In this document: one piece after another, positions 1 through 8,771 of the stretch
Layout of the letters: each line of letters opens with the position of its first letter
Position numbering within the stretch: position 1 is the first letter of the stretch
From: Flavivirga algicola
GTDB taxonomy: Bacteria > Bacteroidota > Bacteroidia > Flavobacteriales > Flavobacteriaceae
DNA length: 64,000 bases
Direction: 5' to 3'
Assembly: GCF_012910715.1 (NCBI RefSeq)
Contig: NZ_JABBHF010000004.1
Coordinates: forward strand, 124,001-188,000
Position numbers and translations under genes: made by a program
Notes under the pieces: model-generated
What the model saw: only the letters and a program-made list of their open reading frames with translations
The model's database searches: none
What the model was told of the DNA's origin: nothing

Positions 1-947
1 AGCAGGATAAAATACGTCTTGTGCTAACCACGCCGCTAAATAGTAAATCACCTATAAACAATCACATTGTAAAGCATGGTGACGGTGTTAAAGTCATAGC
101 ACTATGGGTAGAAGATGCCAGAAAAGCGTATCAGGAAACCACCAGCCGTGGTGCAAAATCGTATATGGAACCAGTTGTAGAAAAAGATGAATACGGCGAA
201 GTTGTTAGGGCTGGGATTTACACATATGGAGAAACGGTACATATGTTTGTTGAACGCAAAAATTATAATGGCTCATTTTTGCCAGGTTTTGATGAGTGGA
301 AATCAGATTATAACCCAGAGCCAGTTGGGCTTAAGTATATTGATCATATGGTAGGAAATGTAGGTTGGGGTGAGATGAATACCTGGGTAAAATGGTATGA
401 AGATGTTATGGGTTTTGAAAATTTCTTATCCTTTGACGATAAACAAATTCATACCGAATATTCAGCTTTAATGAGTAAGGTAATGAGTAATGGAAATGGA
501 CGTATAAAATTTCCGATAAATGAGCCAGCAGAAGGCAAGAAAAAATCGCAAATAGAAGAATATCTAGATTTTTACGAAGGTCCAGGAGTCCAGCATATAG
601 CTGTTGCAACGGATGATATTATTACCACAGTTTCTAGTTTAAGAGCCAGAGGTATTGAGTTTTTATCAACACCGCCAGAGGCATATTATAAGGCAGTACC
701 AGAACGGTTAGAAGCACATGACCATGAACTAAGAGAAGATATTGAGACATTAAAAAGCTTAGGCATCATGATTGACGCTGATGAAGAAGGGTATTTACTG
801 CAAATTTTCACTAAACCAGTTGAAGATAGGCCAACATTATTTTTCGAAATTATTCAGCGTATGGGAGCTCGTGGTTTTGGGGCAGGAAACTTTAAAGCAC
901 TTTTCGAGTCTATTGAAAGAGAGCAAGCCAATAGAGGTACGTTATAG
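1..947 (+). CDS. hpd: 4-hydroxyphenylpyruvate dioxygenase (5' end outside window)
   Basis: Converts 4-hydroxyphenylpyruvate to homogentisate in tyrosine catabolism; cytosolic non-heme Fe(II) enzyme. The reading frame is open to the left edge (in-frame codons from base 3 read QDKIRLVLTTPL), so the N-terminus lies outside; a GTG at 21 is internal and not the true start. The C-terminal vicinal-oxygen-chelate domain holds the 2-His-1-Glu iron triad: His in DHMVGNV, His in GVQHIAVAT and Glu in LFFEIIQR (about residues 109, 192 and 276 counted from base 21). About 314 residues are visible of a family length near 385. It is followed by a 160-bp gap and genes on the same strand including kynA, so aromatic amino acid catabolism is grouped here. 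Identification is firm. Confidence 0.96.
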   Translation, partial: QDKIRLVLTTPLNSKSPINNHIVKHGDGVKVIALWVEDARKAYQETTSRGAKSYMEPVVEKDEYGEVVRAGIYTYGETVHMFVERKNYNGSFLPGFDEWKSDYNPEPVGLKYIDHMVGNVGWGEMNTWVKWYEDVMGFENFLSFDDKQIHTEYSALMSKVMSNGNGRIKFPINEPAEGKKKSQIEEYLDFYEGPGVQHIAVATDDIITTVSSLRARGIEFLSTPPEAYYKAVPERLEAHDHELREDIETLKSLGIMIDADEEGYLLQIFTKPVEDRPTLFFEIIQRMGARGFGAGNFKALFESIEREQANRGTL

Positions 948-1109
948 CTAGGCTAAAAAGTGGGTTTGTTGTAACAAATTAGTGTTAAGCTCTTCTAATA
1001 ACAAGAGGCGGTTTAAAGAATTTTTATATTTTTGGAACAGTAATTGTAATTTCAAAGATATAGCAATAAAATGTGCATTAAGAAGTTACATTATCAAGAC
1101 CCATAACAA

Positions 1110-1889
1110 ATGAAGAATACACTACTTATATTAACTGCAATATTAGCCGTACAAATGTCTTTTGCTCAGCAAGAACCTGCATTTGGAAATGGCGAATGGT
1201 TTAAATTTAAAATGAGCTATAGTGGCTTTTTAAAAGCTGGGAATGCCACGCTTACCGTTAAAGATACCAAATTAAATAATAAAGATGTTTATCATGTTGT
1301 AGGTAAAGGCTGGACTACAGGCATGATAAAATGGTTTTTTAAAGTAAAAGACAGGTATGAAAGTTACTTTGATAAATACACCATTATGCCTTATAAATTT
1401 GTTAGAAATATAGATGAAGGCGGTCATACAAAAGATATTGAAATAGATTTTGATCAAACAAACCATAAGGCTTACGTAAACAATAAAAAGCACAATAAGA
1501 AAACAGTTATTGATACGAAGCCTAATATTCAGGATATGGTATCAACGTTTTACTATTTGCGTAATAATTTGGATACTAGAAAGTTAAAACCAGGTGATGA
1601 GGTGAGAGTCGATATGTTTTTTGATGAAGAAAACTACGGATTCAAACTGCAATTTCTTGGAGAAGAAATTCTAGATACCGATTTTGGCGAAGTAGAATCT
1701 TTAAAATTTAGGCCGTATGTTATGGCTGGGCGTGTTTTTAAAGAAGAAGAAAGTTTAACGCTATGGGTGTCAAAAGACAAAAATAAAGTACCTTTGCGAA
1801 TTAAAGCTGATTTGGCAGTAGGATCTCTTAGAGCTGACCTTGAAGCTTTTAAAGGGCTGAAACATCCTTTTAAAATAGTTGTTAGATAA
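1110..1889 (+). CDS. DUF3108 exported protein
   Basis: 259-residue protein with a Sec signal peptide (hydrophobic segment ending SFA-QQE, cleavage near residue 19). The rest resembles the DUF3108 family of Bacteroidota: an all-beta periplasmic or envelope protein of unknown role, with the usual opening GEWFKFKMSYSG and later YYLRN and VWVSKD-like segments. The stop is 10 bp before the likely TTG start of kynA, so it heads a tight run DUF3108-kynA-M23-pgi. Nothing in the sequence gives a reaction. The family call is by recalled pattern, not a profile search. Confidence 0.8.
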   Translation: MKNTLLILTAILAVQMSFAQQEPAFGNGEWFKFKMSYSGFLKAGNATLTVKDTKLNNKDVYHVVGKGWTTGMIKWFFKVKDRYESYFDKYTIMPYKFVRNIDEGGHTKDIEIDFDQTNHKAYVNNKKHNKKTVIDTKPNIQDMVSTFYYLRNNLDTRKLKPGDEVRVDMFFDEENYGFKLQFLGEEILDTDFGEVESLKFRPYVMAGRVFKEEESLTLWVSKDKNKVPLRIKADLAVGSLRADLEAFKGLKHPFKIVVR

Positions 1890-1899
1890 TTAATAGATT

Positions 1900-2817
1900 T
1901 TGAATTCAAAAATAACCGACCAACTAAAAGAGAAATACGAGGCAATAGATCAGGATTATGAGACTTATTTAGAAGGGTTGCTACATAGTAAACCTATTAA
2001 TTATTGGGATTATATTCAGACAGATGCTTTATTGAATCTTCAAACGCAACGTACTGTTTTTCCAGATGAGATGGTATTCATCATGTACCATCAAATAAAC
2101 GAGCTTTTATTTAAAATGATACTTGGTGAGATAGACCAAGTAGCGAAAAGTAACGAAGTAGATACGATTATGTTTACTTCAAAACTAATGCGCATTAGTC
2201 GTTATTTTGATATGCTTACTTCATCTTTTAGCATTATGAAAGATGGTATGGATGTCGATCAATATAATAAATTCAGAACGACTTTAACACCAGCTAGCGG
2301 TTTTCAAAGTGCGCAGTATAGAAAAATTGAATTTGCTTCCACAGAACTTATAAACCTTATAGATAAAAGATTTAGAGATACCATAGATAGAAACTCGTCT
2401 TACGAGAATGCTTTCGAGCATTTGTATTGGCAAGCAGCAGGGAAAGATTATAAAACAGGCGAAAAAAGTTATCTTTTAAAAGTATTCGAAGAGAAATACA
2501 AAGACGAATTTATTAGGTTTACCAAGTTTTATTATGGTAATAATTTATGGTCGAAGTTTAAGGCATTGCCTAAAGAAGCCAGAGAAGATAAAGCATTAAT
2601 AAAAGCTATGCGCCATTATGATTATACAGTAAATATAAAATGGGTAATGGCACATTATAATACAGCAAATCATTATTTAAACATAGGAGGTAAAACCGCA
2701 GAAGCCACAGGAGGAAGTGAGTGGGTAAAGTATATGCATCCGAAATATCAAAAAAGAATATTTTTTCCAGAGTTATGGTCAGAAAAAGAAATACAAGATT
2801 GGGGAACAAGTATTTAG
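1900..2817 (+). CDS. kynA: Tryptophan 2,3-dioxygenase family protein
   Basis: Heme enzyme opening the indole ring of L-tryptophan to N-formylkynurenine, first step of the kynurenine pathway; all-helical, cytosolic. Visible features: MYHQINELLFK with the distal His (about 64), FRTTLTPASGFQS with the substrate-binding Arg (about 125), the likely heme-ligand His in WVMAHYN (about 252), and TGGSEW near the C-terminus. The length of 305 residues is normal. There is no ATG at the family's usual start: an in-frame stop at 1894 forces a TTG start at 1900 (or ATT at 1897), giving an N-terminus collinear with other flavobacterial members. The 3' end overlaps the next gene. Confidence 0.92.
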   Translation: MNSKITDQLKEKYEAIDQDYETYLEGLLHSKPINYWDYIQTDALLNLQTQRTVFPDEMVFIMYHQINELLFKMILGEIDQVAKSNEVDTIMFTSKLMRISRYFDMLTSSFSIMKDGMDVDQYNKFRTTLTPASGFQSAQYRKIEFASTELINLIDKRFRDTIDRNSSYENAFEHLYWQAAGKDYKTGEKSYLLKVFEEKYKDEFIRFTKFYYGNNLWSKFKALPKEAREDKALIKAMRHYDYTVNIKWVMAHYNTANHYLNIGGKTAEATGGSEWVKYMHPKYQKRIFFPELWSEKEIQDWGTSI

Positions 2818-4097
2818 TACTATTAATATTAGCAGTCTTTTTTATTGCCTGTAAAGATGATCCTAAGACGGAGTTTTTAGAAGAAGAATTAGCAATAATA
2901 GAAGAAGTTCCTGAAGAAACTTATGAATTTGGTTTTAATTTAGACAATTATGTTGTTAAGAGAGATACTATTAAAAAAGGAGATACCTTTGGTGTCATTT
3001 TAGAACGTAATCAAATAGGATATCCTAAAATATTCCATATTGCAGAAAAAGCAAAGGATTCATTCGATATAAGACGCCTTCAGGTAGGAAAACCATATAC
3101 GTTATTATGCTCTAAAGATTCATTGGAGTTGCCAAAATGTTTTATTTATCAACCAAATCAGGAAGAGTATGTTGTCATAAATTTTCATGATTCCATCTAT
3201 GCATATAATAGTAGAAAGCCTATTAAATATGTTGAGAAAGTAGCTACCGGGGTTATTACCAATAATATCTCTGAGACTTTAGAAGAACAAGGTTTAAGCC
3301 CTAGGTTAGCATATAAAATGGCAGATGAGATTTATGCCTGGACTATAGATTTTAGACGCCTTCAAAAAGGGGACCGGTTTAAAGTAATTTATACAGATAA
3401 ATATATAGATGATACTATTTACACAGGAGTTCACAATATAAAAGCGGCACTTTTTGAACATAATAAAGAGCCTTTCTACGCTTTTGAGTTTGAAACAGAT
3501 TCTGTAAAAGGGATCATCGATTACTTTAGCGAAGAAGCTAAAAATTTAAGACGTGCTTTTTTAAAAGCACCAGTTAAGTTTAGCAGAGTGTCTTCGCGCT
3601 ATAACTTAAAACGACGCATTGCAGTATATGGTTATAGAATACGACCACACAAAGGAACTGATTTTGCAGCGCCAATAGGAACGCCCATCATGGCAACAGC
3701 AAACGGAACGGTTACTGAATCTAAGCGTCGGGGAGGCAATGGGAATTATGTTAAAATTCGACATAATGCCACTTACGAAACACAATACCTCCATATGAGT
3801 AGGCGAAATGCAAAAGTTGGGCAATTTGTTAAGCAGGGTGATGTAATAGGTTGGGTTGGTATGACAGGAAATACTGGAGGCCCTCATGTGTGTTACCGTT
3901 TTTGGAAAAATGGTAGACAGGTAGATCCATTTAAGCAAAAATTACCAGAAGCAAAACCAATCTCGGACTCGTTAAAAGTTAAATATTTAGACTTTATAGC
4001 TCCAATAAAAGCACAATTGGATAGTATCTCTTTTAGAGAAGAGATTTTAGAAGAAACATTAGAAAATAAAAATAATCTCATTTCATTTAAAAATTAA
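2775..4097 (+). CDS. M23-family peptidoglycan metallopeptidase, lipoprotein
   Basis: Predicted envelope-anchored cell-wall endopeptidase. A hydrophobic stretch ends in a lipobox (FIAC), followed by an acidic linker, a LysM-like/opacity-type region and a C-terminal LytM/M23 domain. Numbered from this start, zinc motif HKGTD gives His292 and Asp296, with His340 in YLHMS and His371 in GGPHVCYRF. The canonical HxH is HxC here (Cys373), so one zinc ligand is substituted (see findings). Start choice is open: ATG 2775 overlaps kynA by 43 bp; TTG 2799 gives a shorter, cleaner lipoprotein signal; GTG 2721 is less likely. Its stop overlaps the pgi start by one base (taATG), indicating translational coupling. 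Confidence 0.88.
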   Translation: MVRKRNTRLGNKYLVLLILAVFFIACKDDPKTEFLEEELAIIEEVPEETYEFGFNLDNYVVKRDTIKKGDTFGVILERNQIGYPKIFHIAEKAKDSFDIRRLQVGKPYTLLCSKDSLELPKCFIYQPNQEEYVVINFHDSIYAYNSRKPIKYVEKVATGVITNNISETLEEQGLSPRLAYKMADEIYAWTIDFRRLQKGDRFKVIYTDKYIDDTIYTGVHNIKAALFEHNKEPFYAFEFETDSVKGIIDYFSEEAKNLRRAFLKAPVKFSRVSSRYNLKRRIAVYGYRIRPHKGTDFAAPIGTPIMATANGTVTESKRRGGNGNYVKIRHNATYETQYLHMSRRNAKVGQFVKQGDVIGWVGMTGNTGGPHVCYRFWKNGRQVDPFKQKLPEAKPISDSLKVKYLDFIAPIKAQLDSISFREEILEETLENKNNLISFKN

Positions 4098-5716
4098 TGG
4101 CCTTACCAAATATAAACCCTACAGCTACAGACTCGTGGAAACGATTAGGAGAACATTTTAAAACCGTAAAAAATGTCCATATGAAAGATCTATTTGCTCA
4201 AGACAAAGAGCGAGCAGATAAGTTCACTATTAAATGGGACGATTTTTACGTAGATTTTTCAAAGAATAGAATAACAGAAGAAACTTTTAACTATTTGTTA
4301 GAATTAGCTAACGAGCTTAAATTAAAAGATGCTATTAAAAGCCAGTTTTCTGGAGAAACGATTAATCAAACAGAAGGAAGGGCTGTTTTGCATACGGCAT
4401 TGCGTGCCCCAAAAACTTCAGAATGCTATGTTGATGGCACTAATGTCATACCTGAAGTCTCTCAGGTAAAACAAAAAATAGAACAATTTACAAATGAAGT
4501 CGTAAATGGTGAGAGAAAAGGTTTTACAGAAAAAGTATTTACAGATATCGTAAACATAGGTATTGGAGGATCCGATTTAGGGCCAGCTATGGTTGTAGAT
4601 GCTTTACAATACTATAAAAACCATTTAACCACACATTTTGTAAGCAATGTAGATGGAGATCATGTTAATGAAGTTATTAAAAAACTAAATCCAGAAACAA
4701 CACTCTTTGTTGTCGTTTCAAAAACATTTACCACCCAAGAAACTCTATCTAATGCCAATACCATTAAAGAGTGGTTTTTAAAATCAGCTAGCGAAGAAGC
4801 TATCGCCAAACATTTTGTGGCAGTATCAACAAATATTCAAAGTGTTAAGTCATTTGGGATAGATGAAAATAATATTTTCCCTATGTGGGATTGGGTTGGT
4901 GGCCGTTTCTCATTATGGAGTGCTGTTGGCTTGACCATAAGTTTAGCTATTGGGTTTAACAATTTTGAAAGTTTGCTTAATGGTGCTAACAAAATGGATG
5001 AGCATTTTAAAAGCGAAGATTTTAAAACAAATATTCCCGTTGTATTAGCTCTAATAAGCATTTGGTATAACAACTTTTTTAAAGCAGAAAGTGAAGCAGT
5101 GATAGCTTATTCACAGTATTTAAATCAATTTGCCACGTATTTACAGCAAGGCATTATGGAAAGTAATGGAAAAAGCGTAGATAGAAATGGAAATCCTATT
5201 GATTATGAAACAGGTACTTTAATATGGGGGGAGCCAGGAACGAATTCACAGCATGCCTTTTTTCAGTTAATACACCAAGGGACTAAATTAATCCCAGCAG
5301 ATTTTATTGGTTTTACCAAGTCCTTACATAGTAATCAAGACCATCAAGATAAACTTATTTCTAATTTCTTAGCACAAACGGAGGCGCTTTTAAATGGAAA
5401 AACAGAGCAAGAGGTTATAGATGAAGGTACACGTTCTGATATTATTCCTTTTAAAGTTTTTAAAGGGAATAAGCCAACCAATACTATTTTTATAAACAAA
5501 TTGACACCAGAGAGTTTAGGAAAACTTATTGCCATGTACGAGCATAAAATATTTGTCCAAGGCATTATTTGGAATATTTTTAGTTACGACCAATTTGGAG
5601 TCGAATTGGGGAAACAATTAGCAACAAAAATTTTGAAAGAGTTTAATGATAGTGCTGCTAGTGACCATGATTCCTCTACTAATAATTTGCTGAATTATTA
5701 TAAAAATTTAAAATAA
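4097..5716 (+). CDS. pgi: Glucose-6-phosphate isomerase
   Basis: Interconverts glucose-6-phosphate and fructose-6-phosphate in glycolysis and gluconeogenesis; cytosolic. The 539-residue length matches the eukaryote/proteobacteria-type PGI. Both family signatures are visible: [13 protein letters not shown] (the DxTPKTFTTxET-like sugar-phosphate loop) and [18 protein letters not shown], with GIGGSDLGP upstream and [14 protein letters not shown] (signature 1) in the middle. The catalytic Glu is in ESNGK and the catalytic His in the QHAFFQ motif. The ATG overlaps the preceding stop by one base. Transcription ends at a strong hairpin 30 bp past the stop. Confidence 0.97.
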   Translation: MALPNINPTATDSWKRLGEHFKTVKNVHMKDLFAQDKERADKFTIKWDDFYVDFSKNRITEETFNYLLELANELKLKDAIKSQFSGETINQTEGRAVLHTALRAPKTSECYVDGTNVIPEVSQVKQKIEQFTNEVVNGERKGFTEKVFTDIVNIGIGGSDLGPAMVVDALQYYKNHLTTHFVSNVDGDHVNEVIKKLNPETTLFVVVSKTFTTQETLSNANTIKEWFLKSASEEAIAKHFVAVSTNIQSVKSFGIDENNIFPMWDWVGGRFSLWSAVGLTISLAIGFNNFESLLNGANKMDEHFKSEDFKTNIPVVLALISIWYNNFFKAESEAVIAYSQYLNQFATYLQQGIMESNGKSVDRNGNPIDYETGTLIWGEPGTNSQHAFFQLIHQGTKLIPADFIGFTKSLHSNQDHQDKLISNFLAQTEALLNGKTEQEVIDEGTRSDIIPFKVFKGNKPTNTIFINKLTPESLGKLIAMYEHKIFVQGIIWNIFSYDQFGVELGKQLATKILKEFNDSAASDHDSSTNNLLNYYKNLK

Positions 5717-5745
5717 AGAAAACAAAGATTCTCTACGTAGTAAAT

Positions 5746-5780
5746 AAAAGGCGTTGATATTCAAAATATCAACGCCTTTT
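5746..5780 (+). terminator. Intrinsic terminator after pgi
   Basis: A perfect 16-bp stem (5746-5761 with 5765-5780), with A-tract and T-tract at the outer ends and core GGCGTTGATAT. It lies between pgi and the next TonB receptor gene and ends the catabolic/pgi operon. Confidence 0.85.
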
Positions 5781-5839
5781 ATGTATTATAAATGTTAATA
5801 AAATTCATACAGATATATTAATAGGCTCTTAATAATGAG

Positions 5840-5847
5840 TATTTTTG
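5840..5847 (+). promoter_or_regulatory. Candidate -7 element TATTTTTG
   Basis: Matches the Bacteroidota primary-sigma -7 box TAnnTTTG and lies 40 bp before the start of the TonB receptor gene. No clear TTTG -33 box is seen at the expected spacing, so this is tentative. Confidence 0.35.
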
Positions 5848-5886
5848 CAGTGACTAATTTTCAAATAATTAATTCTTTTTTAAATC

Positions 5887-8442
5887 ATGAAAAAAACTAT
5901 TCATTTTTTATTGATGGCTGTGGCGTTTCTATTTACTACGGTTATTATGGCACAAAGTACTATTAAGGGTACTGTAATCGATGCTGAACTTAATTCCCCA
6001 CTTCCTGGTGCGAATATTGTTGAAAAAGGAACAACAAATGGTGTTTCTTCAGATTTTAACGGTGACTTTACCTTAACTACAGAAGCTTCTTCGGGTGAGA
6101 TCGTAATTTCTTATGTAGGCTACAATTCTATTACAGTAGCATTTAATGGAAGTGCTAATTTAGGAGAGCTTAAGTTAACACCAGATAATTCGCTTGAGGA
6201 AATTGTTATTACGGGTTCTGGGGTTATCGATTTGGCAGAGAATAGAAAAACACCAATTGCAGTATCTACCATTAAAGCTAATGAGATTAGAGAAAGAGCA
6301 GGAAACTGGGATTTACCAGAAGTATTAAAATCAACGCCTTCGGTTCAAAATATTAAAGGCGGTGGATTTGGTGATGGCCAAATGTTTTTACGTGGTTTTG
6401 ATCAAACGAATACAGCGTTTATGTTAAACGGACAACCGATTAATAGTCCTGAAGACGGAAGAATGTTCTGGTCTAACTGGTCGGGAGTATTAGATGTTGC
6501 TAATGCGGTTCAGGTTCAGCGAGGTTTAGGGTCGTCAAAATTAGCGATTTCATCAGTTGGGGGTACGGTAAATATTGTAACAAAAACAGTCGATAGACGT
6601 GAGGGCGGTTTTTTCCAACAAATGGTTGCCAACGATAATTATACAAAAACGACTGCCTATTATTCTACAGGTTTGATGGAAAATGGCTGGGCTTTTTCGG
6701 GTATGTTAGGCCACTGGCAAGGTGAAGGCTATGTTGATGATACTGATGGCCAGGGGCAAACCTATTTCCTGTCGTTCGGTTACAAACCCAATGACAATAA
6801 TTTGTTTAACTTTTTAATTACAGGAGCACCTCAATGGCATGCCGCTGCTGGTAGTGGGAGAATAAGTGAGTTTTTAGAAAACGGTAGAAAATTTAATTCT
6901 TGGAACTTTTCAGGTGTAAGCAGTCCTAATCTATTACAAAGTGGAAAATATCCTGGAGGTAGAAATGTTTACCATAAACCAGTTGCTAACCTGAGTTGGG
7001 ATTTAACGATTAATGAAAATTCATCATTGTCAACTATTTTATATGGTTCTTTAGGTCGAGGGACGTTCGCAGCTACAAGAACGTCGGGAGACGGTACTCC
7101 AACTTATGCAAGAGGATCTAATAATAACCACAATTGGTACGGGTTGGTTACTAACTACAACAACCAACTAAATGAGAATTTAAACTTAAATTTTGGTGCC
7201 GACGTACGTTTGTATAACGGAATACACTTTAGAAGTGTTAACGAGTTTTTAACTGTAAGTAGGGTAAGCGCATTTAGCGATTTCAATGGTGGGAGCTATA
7301 ATTTAACTAAAACCTTTGGAGGGATTAACCCGTGGAATGTAACTTTTAACACAAATGATGAACACGATCAGCGTTTTGGTTACGATTACGAAGAGCAAAT
7401 CAACTATGTAGGTGTTTTTGGTCAGTTAGAATACGCAAAAGATAATTTTACAGCATTTTTCCAAGGTTCTGCATCAACACAATCTCATGTTAGAACCGAG
7501 TATTTAAATGCAGCAAATGAAGGTCAGCCAGAAGAATCGGAAAAAGTAAATAATCCCGGCTTTAATGTTAAAGCAGGTGGGGCTTACACTATAAATAATA
7601 ACAATAAAGTGTTTTTAAATGTAGGCTATTATTCGCGTCAACCATTTCATAGTGACTTATTTATAAGTGATAGAAATGGAAACGAATTGATTATGCCAGA
7701 GGTAGAGAACCAAAATATAACAGGCTTAGAAGCTGGTTATCAATTTGGTGGCGAAAAAATTTCTGCAAACTTGAATTTATATTACACCATTTGGGATAAC
7801 AGAACATTGTTAGGTGACAATGGCGAAGATCAAGGAGATCCGGCTTTTAGGTTATTTCAAACACAAGGAGTAAAACAAGTCCATACAGGTGTCGAGTTAG
7901 AAGTGTTTACACGCCCAGCAGATAACCTTAGAGTCAATGGGTTTCTTGCTATAGGTGATTGGAAATTTGATGGAAATGGTATGCAAAGAACATTCGATGA
8001 AACGGGTACAGTTACCGATCCAGACACTGTTGTTGATCTTGATGGTGTTAAAGTAGGTGGAGCAGCACAGTTTACTGCGGGTGTTTTTGCTTCTTATGAG
8101 ATTTTACCAAGATTAAATGTTGATGGTACCTGGAATCTCTATAACGATTTATATTCTCAAGGACAAACAACAGCTAGTAGTCCTCCAATTGAACTACCGA
8201 GTTATGATACCGTAGATGCTGGGTTATCGTATAAATGGTATGTAGGAAAAAGAGATGAGAAATCCTTACAATTTAGAGTAAATATCAATAATGTTTTTGA
8301 TGAGGTTTATTTAGAATCTGTAAGTGGTAATACAGTCGCTTCAAATGACCCTTCCGAAAATTATAAGGGTGTTAATACGTCTAATAGAGGTCGATTTGGT
8401 TATGGTAGAACATGGAATTTTAGTGTGCGCTACAATTTCTAA
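5887..8442 (+). CDS. TonB-dependent outer-membrane receptor, paralog 1
   Basis: 851-residue outer-membrane transporter. Layout: signal peptide (cleavage after VIMA), CarboxypepD_reg-like beta domain (residues about 24-105, with PLPGANIVEKGTTNG), plug domain (FLRGFDQTNTAFMLNGQPIN, then VQRGLGSSKLAISSVGGTVNIVTKT) and a 22-strand barrel ending in the aromatic NFSVRYNF. The substrate is not readable from sequence; no SusD partner is adjacent, so a siderophore, metal or small organic ligand is more likely than a glycan. It is followed by a similar receptor gene of the same architecture. Bounded by terminators on both sides, so probably monocistronic. Confidence 0.93.
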   Translation: MKKTIHFLLMAVAFLFTTVIMAQSTIKGTVIDAELNSPLPGANIVEKGTTNGVSSDFNGDFTLTTEASSGEIVISYVGYNSITVAFNGSANLGELKLTPDNSLEEIVITGSGVIDLAENRKTPIAVSTIKANEIRERAGNWDLPEVLKSTPSVQNIKGGGFGDGQMFLRGFDQTNTAFMLNGQPINSPEDGRMFWSNWSGVLDVANAVQVQRGLGSSKLAISSVGGTVNIVTKTVDRREGGFFQQMVANDNYTKTTAYYSTGLMENGWAFSGMLGHWQGEGYVDDTDGQGQTYFLSFGYKPNDNNLFNFLITGAPQWHAAAGSGRISEFLENGRKFNSWNFSGVSSPNLLQSGKYPGGRNVYHKPVANLSWDLTINENSSLSTILYGSLGRGTFAATRTSGDGTPTYARGSNNNHNWYGLVTNYNNQLNENLNLNFGADVRLYNGIHFRSVNEFLTVSRVSAFSDFNGGSYNLTKTFGGINPWNVTFNTNDEHDQRFGYDYEEQINYVGVFGQLEYAKDNFTAFFQGSASTQSHVRTEYLNAANEGQPEESEKVNNPGFNVKAGGAYTINNNNKVFLNVGYYSRQPFHSDLFISDRNGNELIMPEVENQNITGLEAGYQFGGEKISANLNLYYTIWDNRTLLGDNGEDQGDPAFRLFQTQGVKQVHTGVELEVFTRPADNLRVNGFLAIGDWKFDGNGMQRTFDETGTVTDPDTVVDLDGVKVGGAAQFTAGVFASYEILPRLNVDGTWNLYNDLYSQGQTTASSPPIELPSYDTVDAGLSYKWYVGKRDEKSLQFRVNINNVFDEVYLESVSGNTVASNDPSENYKGVNTSNRGRFGYGRTWNFSVRYNF

Positions 8443-8461
8443 GGTCGTTAAAAATATAGTT

Positions 8462-8491
8462 AAAAAGCCGCTTCTTTTAGAGCGGCTTTTT
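8462..8491 (+). terminator. Intrinsic terminator after first TonB receptor
   Basis: An 11-bp stem AAAAAGCCGCT / AGCGGCTTTTT with an 8-nt loop followed by a T-run; 20 bp after the stop codon. Confidence 0.85.
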
Positions 8492-8771
8492 TATTTTCTA
8501 TACTCAAGCTTTTGAATGTACACAAGATAAATAGAACGTGATATTAATTTCATTATAGTTTAACAATGGCGTAATAAAATAAATATGATCTGTCTGTTTT
8601 TACTTCTTGTAATTTGCTGTAATATAAAGTGTTTAGGGAGTTCTTGTTTGTGTTTCAAGAATTTTAGGAACTACTAATTTCATAAATATTTGTTAAAGGT
8701 TAATTAATAAAAAGCATGAATATCTTCAATTAATTTGTATGACTAATTCAATTAATCTATCGTATAAAATT
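8492..8771. other. Intergenic region between tandem TonB receptor genes
   Basis: About 280 bp after the terminator without a convincing gene. It is AT-rich and must contain the promoter of the second receptor gene, but I see no clear TTTG / TAnnTTTG pair and no long inverted repeat. Confidence 0.5.

Noticed and set aside
2721-2774. Upstream extension of the M23 peptidase to a GTG at 2721
   Set aside because: The added residues are the shifted-frame reading of the conserved kynA end; a lipoprotein signal starts later.
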